Translations under genes and position numbers: made by a program
DNA from: Sphingobacteriaceae bacterium
Lineage (GTDB): Bacteria > Bacteroidota > Bacteroidia > B-17B0 > Aurantibacillaceae
Reading direction: 5' to 3'
Assembly (NCBI GenBank): GCA_016715905.1
Contig: JADJXI010000004.1
Location: forward strand, 248,001-312,000
Length of the DNA: 64,000 nucleotides
Notes under the pieces: generated by a model
Database searches by the model: none
The model's input: the letters and a program-made list of their open reading frames with translations, nothing else
What the model was told of the DNA's origin: nothing
In this document: one piece after another, positions 1-8,985 of the stretch
How the letters are laid out: each line of letters begins with the position of its first letter
Numbering within the stretch: the stretch's first letter is position 1

Positions 1-2
1 GT

Positions 3-413
3 ATTGTAGATTCCACTTGGATGTATAGAAATTTAACCGACGTTGAGATTAAAGAAGATTGGTATTTTGATAAACAAAAATCAACTTTGGAAGTGCGAAT
101 TTTAGGCATGACTTTTAACGCATCTAAAAAAGGGAAGGAAGAAATTGGTGGAATTCCACAATTTTCAGTTTATTTCCCGTCATGTCGTAAATTTTTAGCT
201 AAACACGAGGTGTTTAATGTTAAAAATGATAGTGAGCGCCGTACATTTGATGATATTTTTTGGAAAAGACAATTTTCGAGCTTTGTTACGAAAGAATCAA
301 ACGTATACGATCGCGATATTAATTTCCACGCAAAAGGTTTAGAAGCTATTCTGGAATCAGATCGCGTAAAAGGTGATATATTCCGTTGGGAACATGATTT
401 GTGGCATTTCTAA
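3..413 (+). CDS. gldN: GldN-type T9SS protein, C-terminal part (cut by window edge)
   Basis: The reading frame is open from the first bases of the window and ends at a TAA at 411-413, so only the C-terminal ~136 residues are present. The first in-frame ATG is at 21 but the frame continues upstream, so it is not the true start. The segments EDWYFDKQKSTLEVRI, ERRTFDDIFWKRQFSSF, ESNVYDRDI and the ending DIFRWEHDLWHF match what I know of GldN/PorN. That protein forms the periplasmic ring of the T9SS core complex together with GldK. The upstream gldKLM genes would lie outside the window. A hairpin terminator follows 21 nt after the stop, so this is probably the last gene of the operon. Confidence 0.85.
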   Translation: MVDSTWMYRNLTDVEIKEDWYFDKQKSTLEVRILGMTFNASKKGKEEIGGIPQFSVYFPSCRKFLAKHEVFNVKNDSERRTFDDIFWKRQFSSFVTKESNVYDRDINFHAKGLEAILESDRVKGDIFRWEHDLWHF

Positions 414-433
414 GCTAAATTTAAAGAATTATT

Positions 434-460
434 AAAAGCGATGGAATCATCGCTTTTTTT
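434..460 (+). terminator. Intrinsic terminator after gldN
   Basis: The stem AAAAGCGATG / CATCGCTTTT closes a GAAT loop and runs into a run of T. It ends the gldN transcript. Confidence 0.85.
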
Positions 461-495
461 ATTGAATTATCAGGGCTCAAATTATAATTAAATAA

Positions 496-503
496 TATCT
501 TTG
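496..503 (+). promoter_or_regulatory. Possible -7 box (TATCTTTG) for the lipoprotein gene
   Basis: TATCTTTG fits the Bacteroidota -7 consensus TAnnTTTG and lies 19 nt before the ATG at 523. No TTG was found at the expected distance upstream, so the call is tentative. Confidence 0.4.
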
Positions 504-522
504 CTTCAATAAAATTATACCA

Positions 523-1374
523 ATGAAATTAAAACATTTTTCAATACCTATTGCATGTTTAATGATTCTGTTTTCGTGTAGCGAGAACAAAGAAAGTGAA
601 ACCATTCAGCCTACCGAAGAAACAGTGGTAAAGGATACAACTCCGGTTACGGTGGATGATACCACAAAATTTAAATTTGATTTTGCAATAGCAAATATCC
701 CTTCTCCTGTAAACAGTTTACAGGACCTAGGTAAATGGGGAATTAGTTATGATAATTCTTGTTTTAATGACGTAGCCAATATTTCTAAATACACGAATGA
801 GTTTAAAAAGGCCGTTAATTTGGGTGTGTATAATATCGACATGTCCTATGCTATGGTTTCAGATAATGGACAAGATGTACTTAAGTATATGAAAAACGTG
901 ATGTCCTTAAGTGATGGTTTAGGGTTAAAAAATGCCGTTAGTGCAATGGTGGGCAAGCGTGCCGAATCAAACTTAGGTAACAAGGACTCTCTTTTTAAAA
1001 TTATTGATGAAATTTTTGTAAAAAGTGACGATTATTTAAGGACAAATGACCGAGTTTATACGGCTGCAAATGTTTTCACCGGTAGCTGGCTCGAAAGTCT
1101 GTATATTGTTTGTAAAGTAGGTGAAACCAATCAGGATGCGGCCATACTTTCAAAAGTAAAAAGACATTTATGGGAACAGCGATTCCATTTAGGAAATCTG
1201 ATCAATTTATTAAATGACTATAAAGATAAAAAGGAAACCTCGGATATTATTAATGAATTAAAGCCTATTCACGAGGAAATAAGTGCAGTGAAAGATGATA
1301 AAGACATGAATGACTCAAAATTAAAAAGCATTGCTGATAAAATCATTTTATTAAGGAATAAAATGACAAATTAA
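523..1374 (+). CDS. Lipoprotein of unknown function
   Basis: The N-terminus is a lipoprotein signal peptide with lipobox LFSC (Cys19), so the mature protein should be lipid-anchored. After the cysteine comes a Glu/Thr-rich linker to about residue 50. The remainder is mostly helical-looking, with a charged, probably coiled C-terminal third rich in Lys, Asp and Glu. I do not recognise a named domain. It stands alone: a terminator precedes it, and a second one follows at 1393. It looks like the single-gene envelope lipoproteins common in Bacteroidota. No function can be inferred. Confidence 0.7.
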   Translation: MKLKHFSIPIACLMILFSCSENKESETIQPTEETVVKDTTPVTVDDTTKFKFDFAIANIPSPVNSLQDLGKWGISYDNSCFNDVANISKYTNEFKKAVNLGVYNIDMSYAMVSDNGQDVLKYMKNVMSLSDGLGLKNAVSAMVGKRAESNLGNKDSLFKIIDEIFVKSDDYLRTNDRVYTAANVFTGSWLESLYIVCKVGETNQDAAILSKVKRHLWEQRFHLGNLINLLNDYKDKKETSDIINELKPIHEEISAVKDDKDMNDSKLKSIADKIILLRNKMTN

Positions 1375-1392
1375 TATTGGCTAATGAATTAG

Positions 1393-1430
1393 AGCCTTAC
1401 AGTGAAAATCATTGTAAGGCTTTGTTTTTT
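1393..1430 (+). terminator. Intrinsic terminator after the lipoprotein gene
   Basis: GCCTTACA pairs with TGTAAGGC around an 11-nt loop and is followed by a T-rich run. Confidence 0.8.
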
Positions 1431-1478
1431 AAAAAGGTTAAATATTCTAAAACATAGTATCCTTATTTCAATCATTCT

Positions 1479-1486
1479 TATATTTG
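1479..1486 (+). promoter_or_regulatory. -7 box (TATATTTG) for the TlpA-like gene
   Basis: TATATTTG is an exact match to TAnnTTTG, 18 nt before the ATG at 1505. A TTG start codon at 1484 in the same frame overlaps this box, which argues against that start. Confidence 0.5.
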
Positions 1487-1504
1487 TTAATACCGATATT
1501 CCAA

Positions 1505-2620
1505 ATGAAAAACGCCCTCTTATATACTTTGCTTTTGATTCCATTTCTGATTATTTCTCAGAAAAAAGAGAAGCAATTCAATAGTAAAATTATTGGCACT
1601 ATTTCCAATTATAACGGGAAAACTTTGTATTTACACCATTCATGGAATGACCAAGTATTTAGTGATTCTGTTAAAATAGTGGAAGGAAAATTCACTTTTA
1701 ATTTAAAAAACAGCGAACCGGATTTATATTGGTTCAATTTGAGCCCATATCCTAATGTTGCGCCCAATCTTCAATTTTTTGTAGATCCTGGAAGTTTAAA
1801 AGCAAATTTAAATGCCGATTCTTTAATTTATTCAAGTGTTGAAGGGGGGCCTACGCAAAACGACTATCTGGAATATAAAAAGCTTATCAATAGTTTTGTG
1901 GCAACCCAAATGAAAATGCAAAGTGATTACACCGAAGCCATGCAGAAAAATGATATGGTTGCTGTAGAGAAAATTAGAGGTAACTTTCAAAATCTTAATA
2001 CGCTATTTATTACCGGAATGACAGATTTCGTAAAATCACATCCTAAATCAATTGTGAGCGGATATGTGGTGTTTTCTGATATGAATAATCCGGCTGTTCC
2101 ATTTGAGAACGTTGTTACAGCCTTGGATGCAATTGATAAAAGTATTCAGGATACTAAATTTGTGAAGGCTGCCACAAAACGTGTTGATGGAATGAAGGGT
2201 TCTATGATTGGATTTAAAGCAACGGATTTTAGCCAGGCTGCCCCCAATGGAAAAATGATTAAACTTTCTGACTTTAAGGGTAAATATGTATTAGTTGACT
2301 TTTGGGCGAGTTGGTGCGGGCCTTGCAGAATGGAAAACCCGAATGTTGTAAATGCCTACAATAAGTACAAGGATAAAAACTTTACAGTATTAGGTGTATC
2401 GTTCGACTCTAATAAAGAGAAGTGGCTCGATGCTGTTAATAAAGATAATCTAACCTGGGACCAAGTAAGTGATTTAAAAGGGTGGGGGAATGAAGCCGGT
2501 AAATTATTTGGGATATCCAGTATTCCTCAAAACTTATTGCTTGATAAAGATGGAAAAATTATCGCAAAAAACCTAAGAGGAATAGCGCTAGAAGAAAAAT
2601 TAGCTGAAGTATTAAAGTAA
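1505..2620 (+). CDS. TlpA/ResA-like thiol-disulfide oxidoreductase with N-terminal DUF4369-like domain
   Basis: The protein starts with a signal peptide (MKNALLYTLLLIPFLIISQ), then has a beta-rich domain of the DUF4369 type to about residue 110 and a helical linker. The C-terminal thioredoxin fold has WASWCGPC, with the redox cysteines at about 271 and 274 (this start). SSIPQNLLLDKDGKI carries the cis-proline. The family reduces or transfers disulfides in the periplasm. ATG 1505 was chosen over TTG 1484 because the latter lies in the predicted -7 box and would put polar residues before the signal peptide. It precedes the PpiC gene by 25 nt, so both probably serve envelope protein folding. Confidence 0.85.
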   Translation: MKNALLYTLLLIPFLIISQKKEKQFNSKIIGTISNYNGKTLYLHHSWNDQVFSDSVKIVEGKFTFNLKNSEPDLYWFNLSPYPNVAPNLQFFVDPGSLKANLNADSLIYSSVEGGPTQNDYLEYKKLINSFVATQMKMQSDYTEAMQKNDMVAVEKIRGNFQNLNTLFITGMTDFVKSHPKSIVSGYVVFSDMNNPAVPFENVVTALDAIDKSIQDTKFVKAATKRVDGMKGSMIGFKATDFSQAAPNGKMIKLSDFKGKYVLVDFWASWCGPCRMENPNVVNAYNKYKDKNFTVLGVSFDSNKEKWLDAVNKDNLTWDQVSDLKGWGNEAGKLFGISSIPQNLLLDKDGKIIAKNLRGIALEEKLAEVLK

Positions 2621-2645
2621 AATATTTGCAAAACATAAAAGAACC

Positions 2646-4751
2646 ATGAAAAGAAAAGATCTATTTGCGTTTTTATTATCATTCACTTTCGCAGTGAATT
2701 TGATTGCACAAAATGAAAATGAACCAATTGTTATGACCATTAATTCAAAACCTGTTACTAAAGCAGAGTTTGAAGCCGTTTATAAAAAGAACAATGGCAA
2801 GGAAACAAAAAGTAATCCTAAATCAGTAAAAGAATATGTTGAATTATTTTCTTTGTTTAAAAGCAAAGTTTATGAGGCAGAATCGTTGGGTTTGGATACG
2901 CTTTCTACTTTTAAAACAGAATTAGGCGGTTATAGAAAACAATTAGCAGCTCCATATTTAACAGATAAAAATACAAATGAGAATTTATTGACAGAAGCTT
3001 ATGATCGATTGCAATGGGAAGTTAGAGCAAGTCACATTTTAATACGAACGGAAGAAGCCGCATTACCGAAAGATACTTTAGAATCTTATACTAGAGCGAT
3101 TGCTATTAGAAACGCAATTAATGGCAAATTGCCTTCTGCGTCTGAAATTGCGAGTTACGAAAAATTATTGCGAAACTCTTCTGAGGTTGCTAAATTACTC
3201 AAAGGTAAAGATAGTACGCTTTATAAATTAAAATTGTCTACGGTTAAAAATTTAGCCGATTATTATACTAAGGCACAGGATAAATTTGCAGGTATTGCTG
3301 TTAAAACAAGTGATGACGCTTCTGTAGTGGATAACAAAGGCGATTTAAACTATTTCTCGGCATTTGACATGGTTTATCCTTTTGAAAACGCAGCATTCAA
3401 TACCAAGGTTGGAGAGCTAAGCCCAATTATTCGTTCTAAATTCGGATATCATATTTTAAAGGTGTACGACAAACGCAAAAGCCGCGGTGAAATTACTGTT
3501 GCTCACATTATGGTGAAGTTAGCAAAAGATGCTTCTGAACAGGATAAAGCAAACGCGAAAACAAAAATAAATGAATTAAAGGATAAATTAAAAACATCTT
3601 CGTTTGAAGAAATTGCACGTCAGTTCTCAGATGACAAACAAAGCAGCGACAGAGGAGGACAGTTGGCTCCATTTAAAGGCGGAAGATTACCAATGGAATT
3701 TGAAAACGCAGCTTTTAATTTAAAAAATGTAGGTGATGTTAGTGAACCGGTTCAAACACCTTATGGTTGGCATTTGATCAAAAAACTTGATTTAAAAACA
3801 CTTCCTTCTTTTAACGATATGAAAAGTGAATTGAAGTCGAGAGTGAATCGTGATAGCAGATCACAAATGGGTAGAACGGCTCTTATCGCACGTGTGAAGA
3901 AAGAAAATAATTTCAAGGAAAATTTAAAAAACAGAGACGAGTTTAATAAAATCTTAGACTCAACTTATTTACAGGCCACCTGGAAAGCAAGCCGCGCTGA
4001 CAAATTAGGGAATAAAGAGATATTAAATATAGGTGGCAAAAGCTTCACCCAAAATGATTTTGCAAAATATTTGGAAAGTCAAATAACATTTAGAAGTCCT
4101 ACAGATGTGATTGAACTTATGCGTTCCATGTACAAATCCTGGGTAGAAGAGTGTGTGGTTAGCTATGAAAATGGTTTACTGGAGTCTAAATACCCTGAGT
4201 TTAAAAATTTATTACGCGAATATCGTGATGGTATATTGTTATTTGACTTAACCGATCAAAAAGTATGGAGTAAGGCAGTAAAAGATACAGTAGGTTTAAA
4301 AGAGTATTACGAAAAAAACAAAAATAATTATTTATGGAAAGAACGTGCTGACGTTACGATTTATAAATGCGCAGACGAAAAGGTTTCTAAAAAGGTTAGA
4401 AAATTACTGAAAGCTAAGAAAACAGAGCAGCAAATTTCTGATGAAATAAATAAAAGTTCTCAATTGAATTTGAACATCACTACTATTACTTATCTAAAAG
4501 GTGAAAATAAAGATGTGGATGCCAATTGGAAAGAAGGAATTGTTGCTACGGATATCCACGATTCAAATGAAAATAAAACATTAGTAATCATTGTGAATAA
4601 AATTACCCCGCAAACTCCTAAGTTACTGAACGAATGCAGGGGTATGGTTACAGCCGATTATCAATCGTATTTGGAAACAACTTGGATCGATTATTTAAAA
4701 AAGAAATATGTTGTTACAATCAATAACGATGTACTTGAAACTATTAAGTAA
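2646..4751 (+). CDS. Periplasmic peptidylprolyl isomerase with two PpiC rotamase domains
   Basis: A signal peptide (ending near NLIAQ) is followed by a SurA-like N-terminal helical domain. Two parvulin (PpiC) domains come next, starting near residue 125 (EVRASHILIRT) and residue 282 (GEITVAHIMVKLA). Each carries the FGYHILKV or YGWHLIKK ending typical of rotamases. A long C-terminal region of about 300 residues has no domain I recognise. The role is proline isomerisation and chaperoning of outer-membrane or secreted proteins. It lies directly downstream of the TlpA-like gene and ends 4 nt before a strong terminator. Confidence 0.88.
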   Translation: MKRKDLFAFLLSFTFAVNLIAQNENEPIVMTINSKPVTKAEFEAVYKKNNGKETKSNPKSVKEYVELFSLFKSKVYEAESLGLDTLSTFKTELGGYRKQLAAPYLTDKNTNENLLTEAYDRLQWEVRASHILIRTEEAALPKDTLESYTRAIAIRNAINGKLPSASEIASYEKLLRNSSEVAKLLKGKDSTLYKLKLSTVKNLADYYTKAQDKFAGIAVKTSDDASVVDNKGDLNYFSAFDMVYPFENAAFNTKVGELSPIIRSKFGYHILKVYDKRKSRGEITVAHIMVKLAKDASEQDKANAKTKINELKDKLKTSSFEEIARQFSDDKQSSDRGGQLAPFKGGRLPMEFENAAFNLKNVGDVSEPVQTPYGWHLIKKLDLKTLPSFNDMKSELKSRVNRDSRSQMGRTALIARVKKENNFKENLKNRDEFNKILDSTYLQATWKASRADKLGNKEILNIGGKSFTQNDFAKYLESQITFRSPTDVIELMRSMYKSWVEECVVSYENGLLESKYPEFKNLLREYRDGILLFDLTDQKVWSKAVKDTVGLKEYYEKNKNNYLWKERADVTIYKCADEKVSKKVRKLLKAKKTEQQISDEINKSSQLNLNITTITYLKGENKDVDANWKEGIVATDIHDSNENKTLVIIVNKITPQTPKLLNECRGMVTADYQSYLETTWIDYLKKKYVVTINNDVLETIK

Positions 4752-4755
4752 TTTA

Positions 4756-4782
4756 AAAAGGACGCTTCGGCGTCCTTTTTTT
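4756..4782 (+). terminator. UUCG-type terminator abutting the next start codon
   Basis: AAAAGGACGC / GCGTCCTTTT closes a TTCG tetraloop and is followed by T's that run straight into the ATG at 4783. Confidence 0.85.
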
Positions 4783-5775
4783 ATGAATATTTTATGGCCA
4801 TTCACTTTCTTTTCTTTTTTTTCAATTAATGCAGTTGCCCAATCATTTGAAGTCGATCAAATACAACAACTTTATCGTCCCCGACTTAAACTCGAAACAA
4901 AACATGTGTTTGATTCGGGAATACAGGATACGACAGGACTTTTCAATCAAACTGATGCCAATGTTGCATTCACCTTTCCGCTAAAAACTAAAATAAGTGC
5001 CGATTTAAAACTCGACTTGAGCAGTCTTAAGGTTAAAGACATTCTCCAGAATAGTATTCGTTTAAAGGCTTCTCAAACTATGGGGTTATTAAAGGTTGGT
5101 GGACGTCAATCTTATTTTGGTTTTGATTCTATTCCTGAAAAACAATTTATGAATGTAACCGCTGGATTTTTAGGCGTTCGGTTAACCCGAAAATACAGAG
5201 TGCTGTTTTGGTCGGCCGCTGTGAATTTGTCTGAAGAAACCAGGGTTATTTCATCTACAATTCCAAGGGCTTCCGCCATAATCGGTCAAATGCATGTTAG
5301 AGGATTACGAAAGAATTTTTTTTATGGCTTAATGCTCGCTTATAGTGATGGGTTGTTTTTACCCGCACCATTTTTTGGAGGATCAGAACCTATCGGCGAA
5401 AAATTTATATTTAATTATACCTTACCGGTGCAAATGAATTTGCAATATAAAGCTAGTCAGCAAATGAGGTTAGCGATTGGAGTTTCGGCTGAAGGATATC
5501 GCACAGGCATTCAATTTCATGGCAAACGTTTAAATATGAATTATACTTCCGGCAATTTATATGGTAATATGAGATTAAAGTTCAGTAAAACTTTTTTACT
5601 AAAGGCAGAAGCGGGTTATGTAATTTATCAGGCTTTACGTTATGATCAATTTGCGCAATATAAAAATGTATACCGCCTAAGCCCTGGTCCGTACGGACAA
5701 ATTGGAATTCAAGTGCTATTTGGTAAATCAATCTGGGAAAAGGTAAGTGAAGGATTTTTACAAAATATTAATTAA
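4783..5775 (+). CDS. Signal-peptide protein, likely outer-membrane beta-barrel, unknown family
   Basis: The start is taken at ATG 4783, which gives a clean signal peptide (MNILWPFTFFSFFSINAVAQ). The longer frame from 4708 would overlap the PpiC gene and read through its terminator. The mature part is rich in alternating hydrophobic/polar segments (FAF, MNLQYKASQQMRLAIGV) and ends with a strand-like tail, as in outer-membrane barrels. It resembles DUF6268-type Bacteroidota proteins, but I am not certain. There is no room for a ribosome binding site between the terminator and the ATG. Confidence 0.65.
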   Translation: MNILWPFTFFSFFSINAVAQSFEVDQIQQLYRPRLKLETKHVFDSGIQDTTGLFNQTDANVAFTFPLKTKISADLKLDLSSLKVKDILQNSIRLKASQTMGLLKVGGRQSYFGFDSIPEKQFMNVTAGFLGVRLTRKYRVLFWSAAVNLSEETRVISSTIPRASAIIGQMHVRGLRKNFFYGLMLAYSDGLFLPAPFFGGSEPIGEKFIFNYTLPVQMNLQYKASQQMRLAIGVSAEGYRTGIQFHGKRLNMNYTSGNLYGNMRLKFSKTFLLKAEAGYVIYQALRYDQFAQYKNVYRLSPGPYGQIGIQVLFGKSIWEKVSEGFLQNIN

Positions 5776-5804
5776 AGTCGATACGATTTCATAACTTTAA
5801 AAAA

Positions 5805-6683
5805 TTGAATAATTGTAAAATACATAGCTATCTAATAATTGTAGGGTTGATTCTATTTTCTTGTGTTGAAAGCGATAAGGAACTAAAGAAAAAAGAAGCG
5901 GCAATACTTGTTGGCGATGAGTTTTTATTAGCTGATGAAATTAAATCTTTGATTATTGATACCGGAAATCCAAAAGATACAATTGGTACTGTTAAACAAA
6001 GTGTTGATGATTGGATGGCGGAGTCGTTGCTTTATCAAGAAGCTTTGTCAAAACTTAATGAAGAGGAAATACAAATTGAAAGTCAAATTGAAAATTACAG
6101 AAAGGCATTAGTTAATCATATTTATAGTACAAAACTTATCGAAGTAAATTTAGATACTAACGTGAGTTATGGAGAAATTAAGGCCTATTATGAAGAGCAT
6201 AAGGATAATTTTATTCTGAAAGATAATATTGTAAAAGTTCATTACCTAAAAGTATTGCTAAAAGCGCCGCCGTTAAATAAAATTAAAAAACTGGTTTATT
6301 CTAATCAATCGAAGGATAAAGAACAGTTAGAAGATTTATGCAGTCAATATGCAGATAATTATTTTCTAAATGACAGCACCTGGATTTATTTAGAAGATAT
6401 GAAAAAGGAAGTTCCTAAACTTAAAGAACAAGATGATATTTATTTATATAAAGGAAAAGTGATTGAAGTGAGTGACGACGAGTTTTATTATTTTTTAAGA
6501 TTTAATGAAATTAGAATTAAAAACAGTGTTTCTCCGTTAAATTTTGAATTAAATAACATCAAAAAATTTATTATTAATAAAAGGAAAACACAGTTATTAA
6601 AGGATTATAAAGTTCAACTTCTTGAAAAAGCCAGGGAAGAGAAGAGAATAATTATAAATTCGGAAAAATTGAAATTAAATTAA
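5805..6683 (+). CDS. SurA-like periplasmic chaperone lipoprotein
   Basis: It begins with TTG at 5805; the resulting signal peptide has a clean lipobox (LFSC, Cys20). The N-terminal half (VGDEFLLADEIKSLI, VDDWMAESLLYQEAL, YRKALVNHIYSTKLIE, EIKAYYEEHKDNFIL) follows the SurA/PpiC N-domain pattern. No catalytic parvulin domain is visible, so a chaperone role without isomerase activity is likely. In other Bacteroidota a gene like this sits next to a PpiC gene and surA, which fits the neighbourhood here, although surA itself is absent. The last 9 nt overlap the end of the convergent minus-strand gene. Confidence 0.7.
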   Translation: MNNCKIHSYLIIVGLILFSCVESDKELKKKEAAILVGDEFLLADEIKSLIIDTGNPKDTIGTVKQSVDDWMAESLLYQEALSKLNEEEIQIESQIENYRKALVNHIYSTKLIEVNLDTNVSYGEIKAYYEEHKDNFILKDNIVKVHYLKVLLKAPPLNKIKKLVYSNQSKDKEQLEDLCSQYADNYFLNDSTWIYLEDMKKEVPKLKEQDDIYLYKGKVIEVSDDEFYYFLRFNEIRIKNSVSPLNFELNNIKKFIINKRKTQLLKDYKVQLLEKAREEKRIIINSEKLKLN

Positions 6684-7787
6684 TTTTTTACCTTGTAGAT
6701 AACGATTAATCTCCAAAAGTATTATCGGAATTAAAATTGAAATAGCCGGTAATATGTATCGGAATCCATATACCGTTATTAATTTTACATCAATAACAAA
6801 TACCAATATTGAAGTATAGGACAATACAAAAGCATGCATTAATAAATGGAGTGGTTCATATATTGTTTTATTATTTATTTGCCGCAAAAGGACAATCATA
6901 TAAATAACCCAAATAATGATCCAGTGCGGACGTACCGAGAAATTTTCATTAAGCACTGATAAGTATCCTAAACAGAAAAGTGATTTTTGAAAAATATGTT
7001 GCCACGTAATATCTGGGTTTGAAATATAAATTTCAAAGAATGTAAAACTATTAATTGGAAAAAAAACGAATGAACCGCTAACTAAATAATTTCTTAATCC
7101 CAAAATTGAAACACCAAAAGTAAATGACAAAAGAATAAGTATTATTGTGCTAAAGTTTAAATGTCTTTTGAAATAGAAGTAAATGAATATCACCATCAAT
7201 AATAAGGCAATTGGCCATAAGTTTGGCCTAGTCATTACACATAATCCTAGTAGTAATCCGGTTGCTATGGCGTTTAATTTGCTATTGTGAGCGAAAGTCT
7301 TTTTGCAATTATAAAAGAAAAGGGGTATTAAAACAAGCACTAAATTTTCACTCAGGAAACGGAAACTATAATATTTAAATATATCTAACAATCCAAATAA
7401 AAAGGATAAAGCTAAAAATGCAATTGCAATTCTTGAATTCATTTTGTCATTAATAGTTTTATACCAAATAAAAATGGAAATGCCAATCATAACGCTTTGT
7501 AAAATATATACCGGATTGGGGTTATTGCCGAATAAAAAAAAGCAAAACGCTAAAAAATAAGAATATAGAAATCCATTGGGATAATCATAAAGTCCCTTAA
7601 CGCTTGGAATGGCTAGGCCATTTTCTTTAATGTCTATTGCAGTTTTGGCATATAATTGCCAGTCATCATTTGTTCCATTAATAATTTCTTGTAATGTGGC
7701 TTCAAAAGGATAAAGCTTGAAGAACGCGAAAACAAGGAAGAGTAGTGGAATACAGAAAGCAAAGTAAATTTCTAATCGGCTTTTCAA
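6675..7787 (-). CDS. Polytopic membrane protein, GT-C glycosyltransferase-like
   Basis: Around ten hydrophobic segments run through the protein. After the first one comes an extracytoplasmic loop (NGTNDDWQLYAKTAIDIKENG) with the acidic pair and the spacing of dolichyl-phosphate-mannose-type GT-C enzymes. VMTRPNLWPIALLL also resembles that class. The enzymes move sugars from lipid carriers to acceptors on the outer face of the inner membrane. The acceptor cannot be predicted. It is the last gene of a minus-strand run with the 3-hydroxyacyl-CoA dehydrogenase gene 24 nt upstream, and its 3' end overlaps the convergent SurA-like gene. Confidence 0.6.
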   Translation of the reverse strand: MKSRLEIYFAFCIPLLFLVFAFFKLYPFEATLQEIINGTNDDWQLYAKTAIDIKENGLAIPSVKGLYDYPNGFLYSYFLAFCFFLFGNNPNPVYILQSVMIGISIFIWYKTINDKMNSRIAIAFLALSFLFGLLDIFKYYSFRFLSENLVLVLIPLFFYNCKKTFAHNSKLNAIATGLLLGLCVMTRPNLWPIALLLMVIFIYFYFKRHLNFSTIILILLSFTFGVSILGLRNYLVSGSFVFFPINSFTFFEIYISNPDITWQHIFQKSLFCLGYLSVLNENFSVRPHWIIIWVIYMIVLLRQINNKTIYEPLHLLMHAFVLSYTSILVFVIDVKLITVYGFRYILPAISILIPIILLEINRYLQGKKLI

Positions 7788-7811
7788 GGAGTTGGATAAT
7801 TAAAAATAGCT

Positions 7812-8981
7812 TTACCAAAAAGTTTGGTTAGCAGCAAGCATTTTTTTGAGTAAAGGACAAACTCTGTATCGGTCTTCTTCGTAATAATCCCTTAATTCAT
7901 TCAATTGATTAACCACTTGCTGTATACCAATTTCATCTGCCCATTTAAGCAAACCTTTGGGGTAATTTACTCCTTTAGTCATGGCTAAGTCAATATCTTC
8001 TCTACTGGCAATTTTTAAGTAGAGGGTGTCGGCAGCTTCATTGATTAGCATGCATAATATGCGAATGAAAATTTTTGACGCTTCATTTTTTGATATTTTT
8101 GAAGCCGGCAATTCAAAATCGTTATTGTAATTGTAAAAACCTTTTCCGCTTTTTCTGCCAAAGAAACCGGCTTCCATCAATCGTTTTTGAGTGAGCGAGG
8201 GTTTAAATTTAGGATCAAAATAAAATTGTGACCAAACTGTTTCAGTTACGACATAATTTACATCATGACCAATCATGTCCATGAGTTCAAAAGGACCCAT
8301 TTTAAATCCTCCTATTTCTTTCATGGCTCGGTCAATGTCTGCTAAGTCAGCAATGCCTTCATCGTAAATTCGTAGAGCTTCACTGTAAAAAGGACGTGCT
8401 ACGCGATTAACAATAAAGCCCGGAGTATCCTTCACTTGTACACAAACTTTTTTCCAACCGGAAATAAGTTCTTTACAAATTTGAACATGTGAATCATCAG
8501 AGGCTATACCGGGTATTACTTCAACTAAGGGCATTAGAGTTGCCGGATTAAAAAAATGAATTCCGATAACCCGCTCCGGTTTTCTGCAAGATGCAGCAAT
8601 GGCCGTTATGGCTAAGGAAGATGTGTTGCTGGCTAAAATACAGGTTTCTTTTGTAATCGATTCTAATTGTGAAAATATCTTTTTCTTAACCTCTAAATTT
8701 TCAACAACAGCTTCAATCACTAAAACGCAAACCGTAAGTTCATTAATTTCTTGCGTAAACGAAATATTGTTTAAGATTTCTTTAGCCTTATTCTCATTGA
8801 TTTTCTGTTTAGCAACCAGTTTATCTAAACCTGCTTTTAGGTTTTGTTGAGCTTTTTGAATGGCAGACGCGTTGTTATCTAAGATGATAACCGAATGACC
8901 AAAGGTACTCGCAACCTGAGCAATACCCAAACCCATTGCGCCACAACCTATAACTCCAATAACAGAATCTTTAAGTAACAT
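7812..8981 (-). CDS. 3-hydroxyacyl-CoA dehydrogenase
   Basis: The N-terminal Rossmann fold shows GVIGCGAMGLGIAQVA, the NAD-binding glycine motif, near residues 9-24. SNTSSLAITAIA, the catalytic-region HFFNPATLMPLVEVIPG, and the KDTPGFIVNRVARPFYSEA segment follow. The C-terminal part repeats the 3HCDH domain (MTKGVNYPKGLLKWADEIG). The 389-residue length fits the PaaH/PaaC-like or butyryl-type enzymes. These oxidise (S)-3-hydroxyacyl-CoA to 3-ketoacyl-CoA in fatty acid or aromatic acid degradation. Its upstream neighbour in the same direction is a T9SS cargo gene only 4 nt away, so the pairing seems positional rather than functional. Confidence 0.92.
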   Translation of the reverse strand: MLLKDSVIGVIGCGAMGLGIAQVASTFGHSVIILDNNASAIQKAQQNLKAGLDKLVAKQKINENKAKEILNNISFTQEINELTVCVLVIEAVVENLEVKKKIFSQLESITKETCILASNTSSLAITAIAASCRKPERVIGIHFFNPATLMPLVEVIPGIASDDSHVQICKELISGWKKVCVQVKDTPGFIVNRVARPFYSEALRIYDEGIADLADIDRAMKEIGGFKMGPFELMDMIGHDVNYVVTETVWSQFYFDPKFKPSLTQKRLMEAGFFGRKSGKGFYNYNNDFELPASKISKNEASKIFIRILCMLINEAADTLYLKIASREDIDLAMTKGVNYPKGLLKWADEIGIQQVVNQLNELRDYYEEDRYRVCPLLKKMLAANQTFW

Positions 8982-8985
8982 GAAA

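Noticed and set aside
1402..1584. 60-codon frame before the TlpA-like gene
   Set aside because: It overlaps the terminator and the start of the real gene in another frame.
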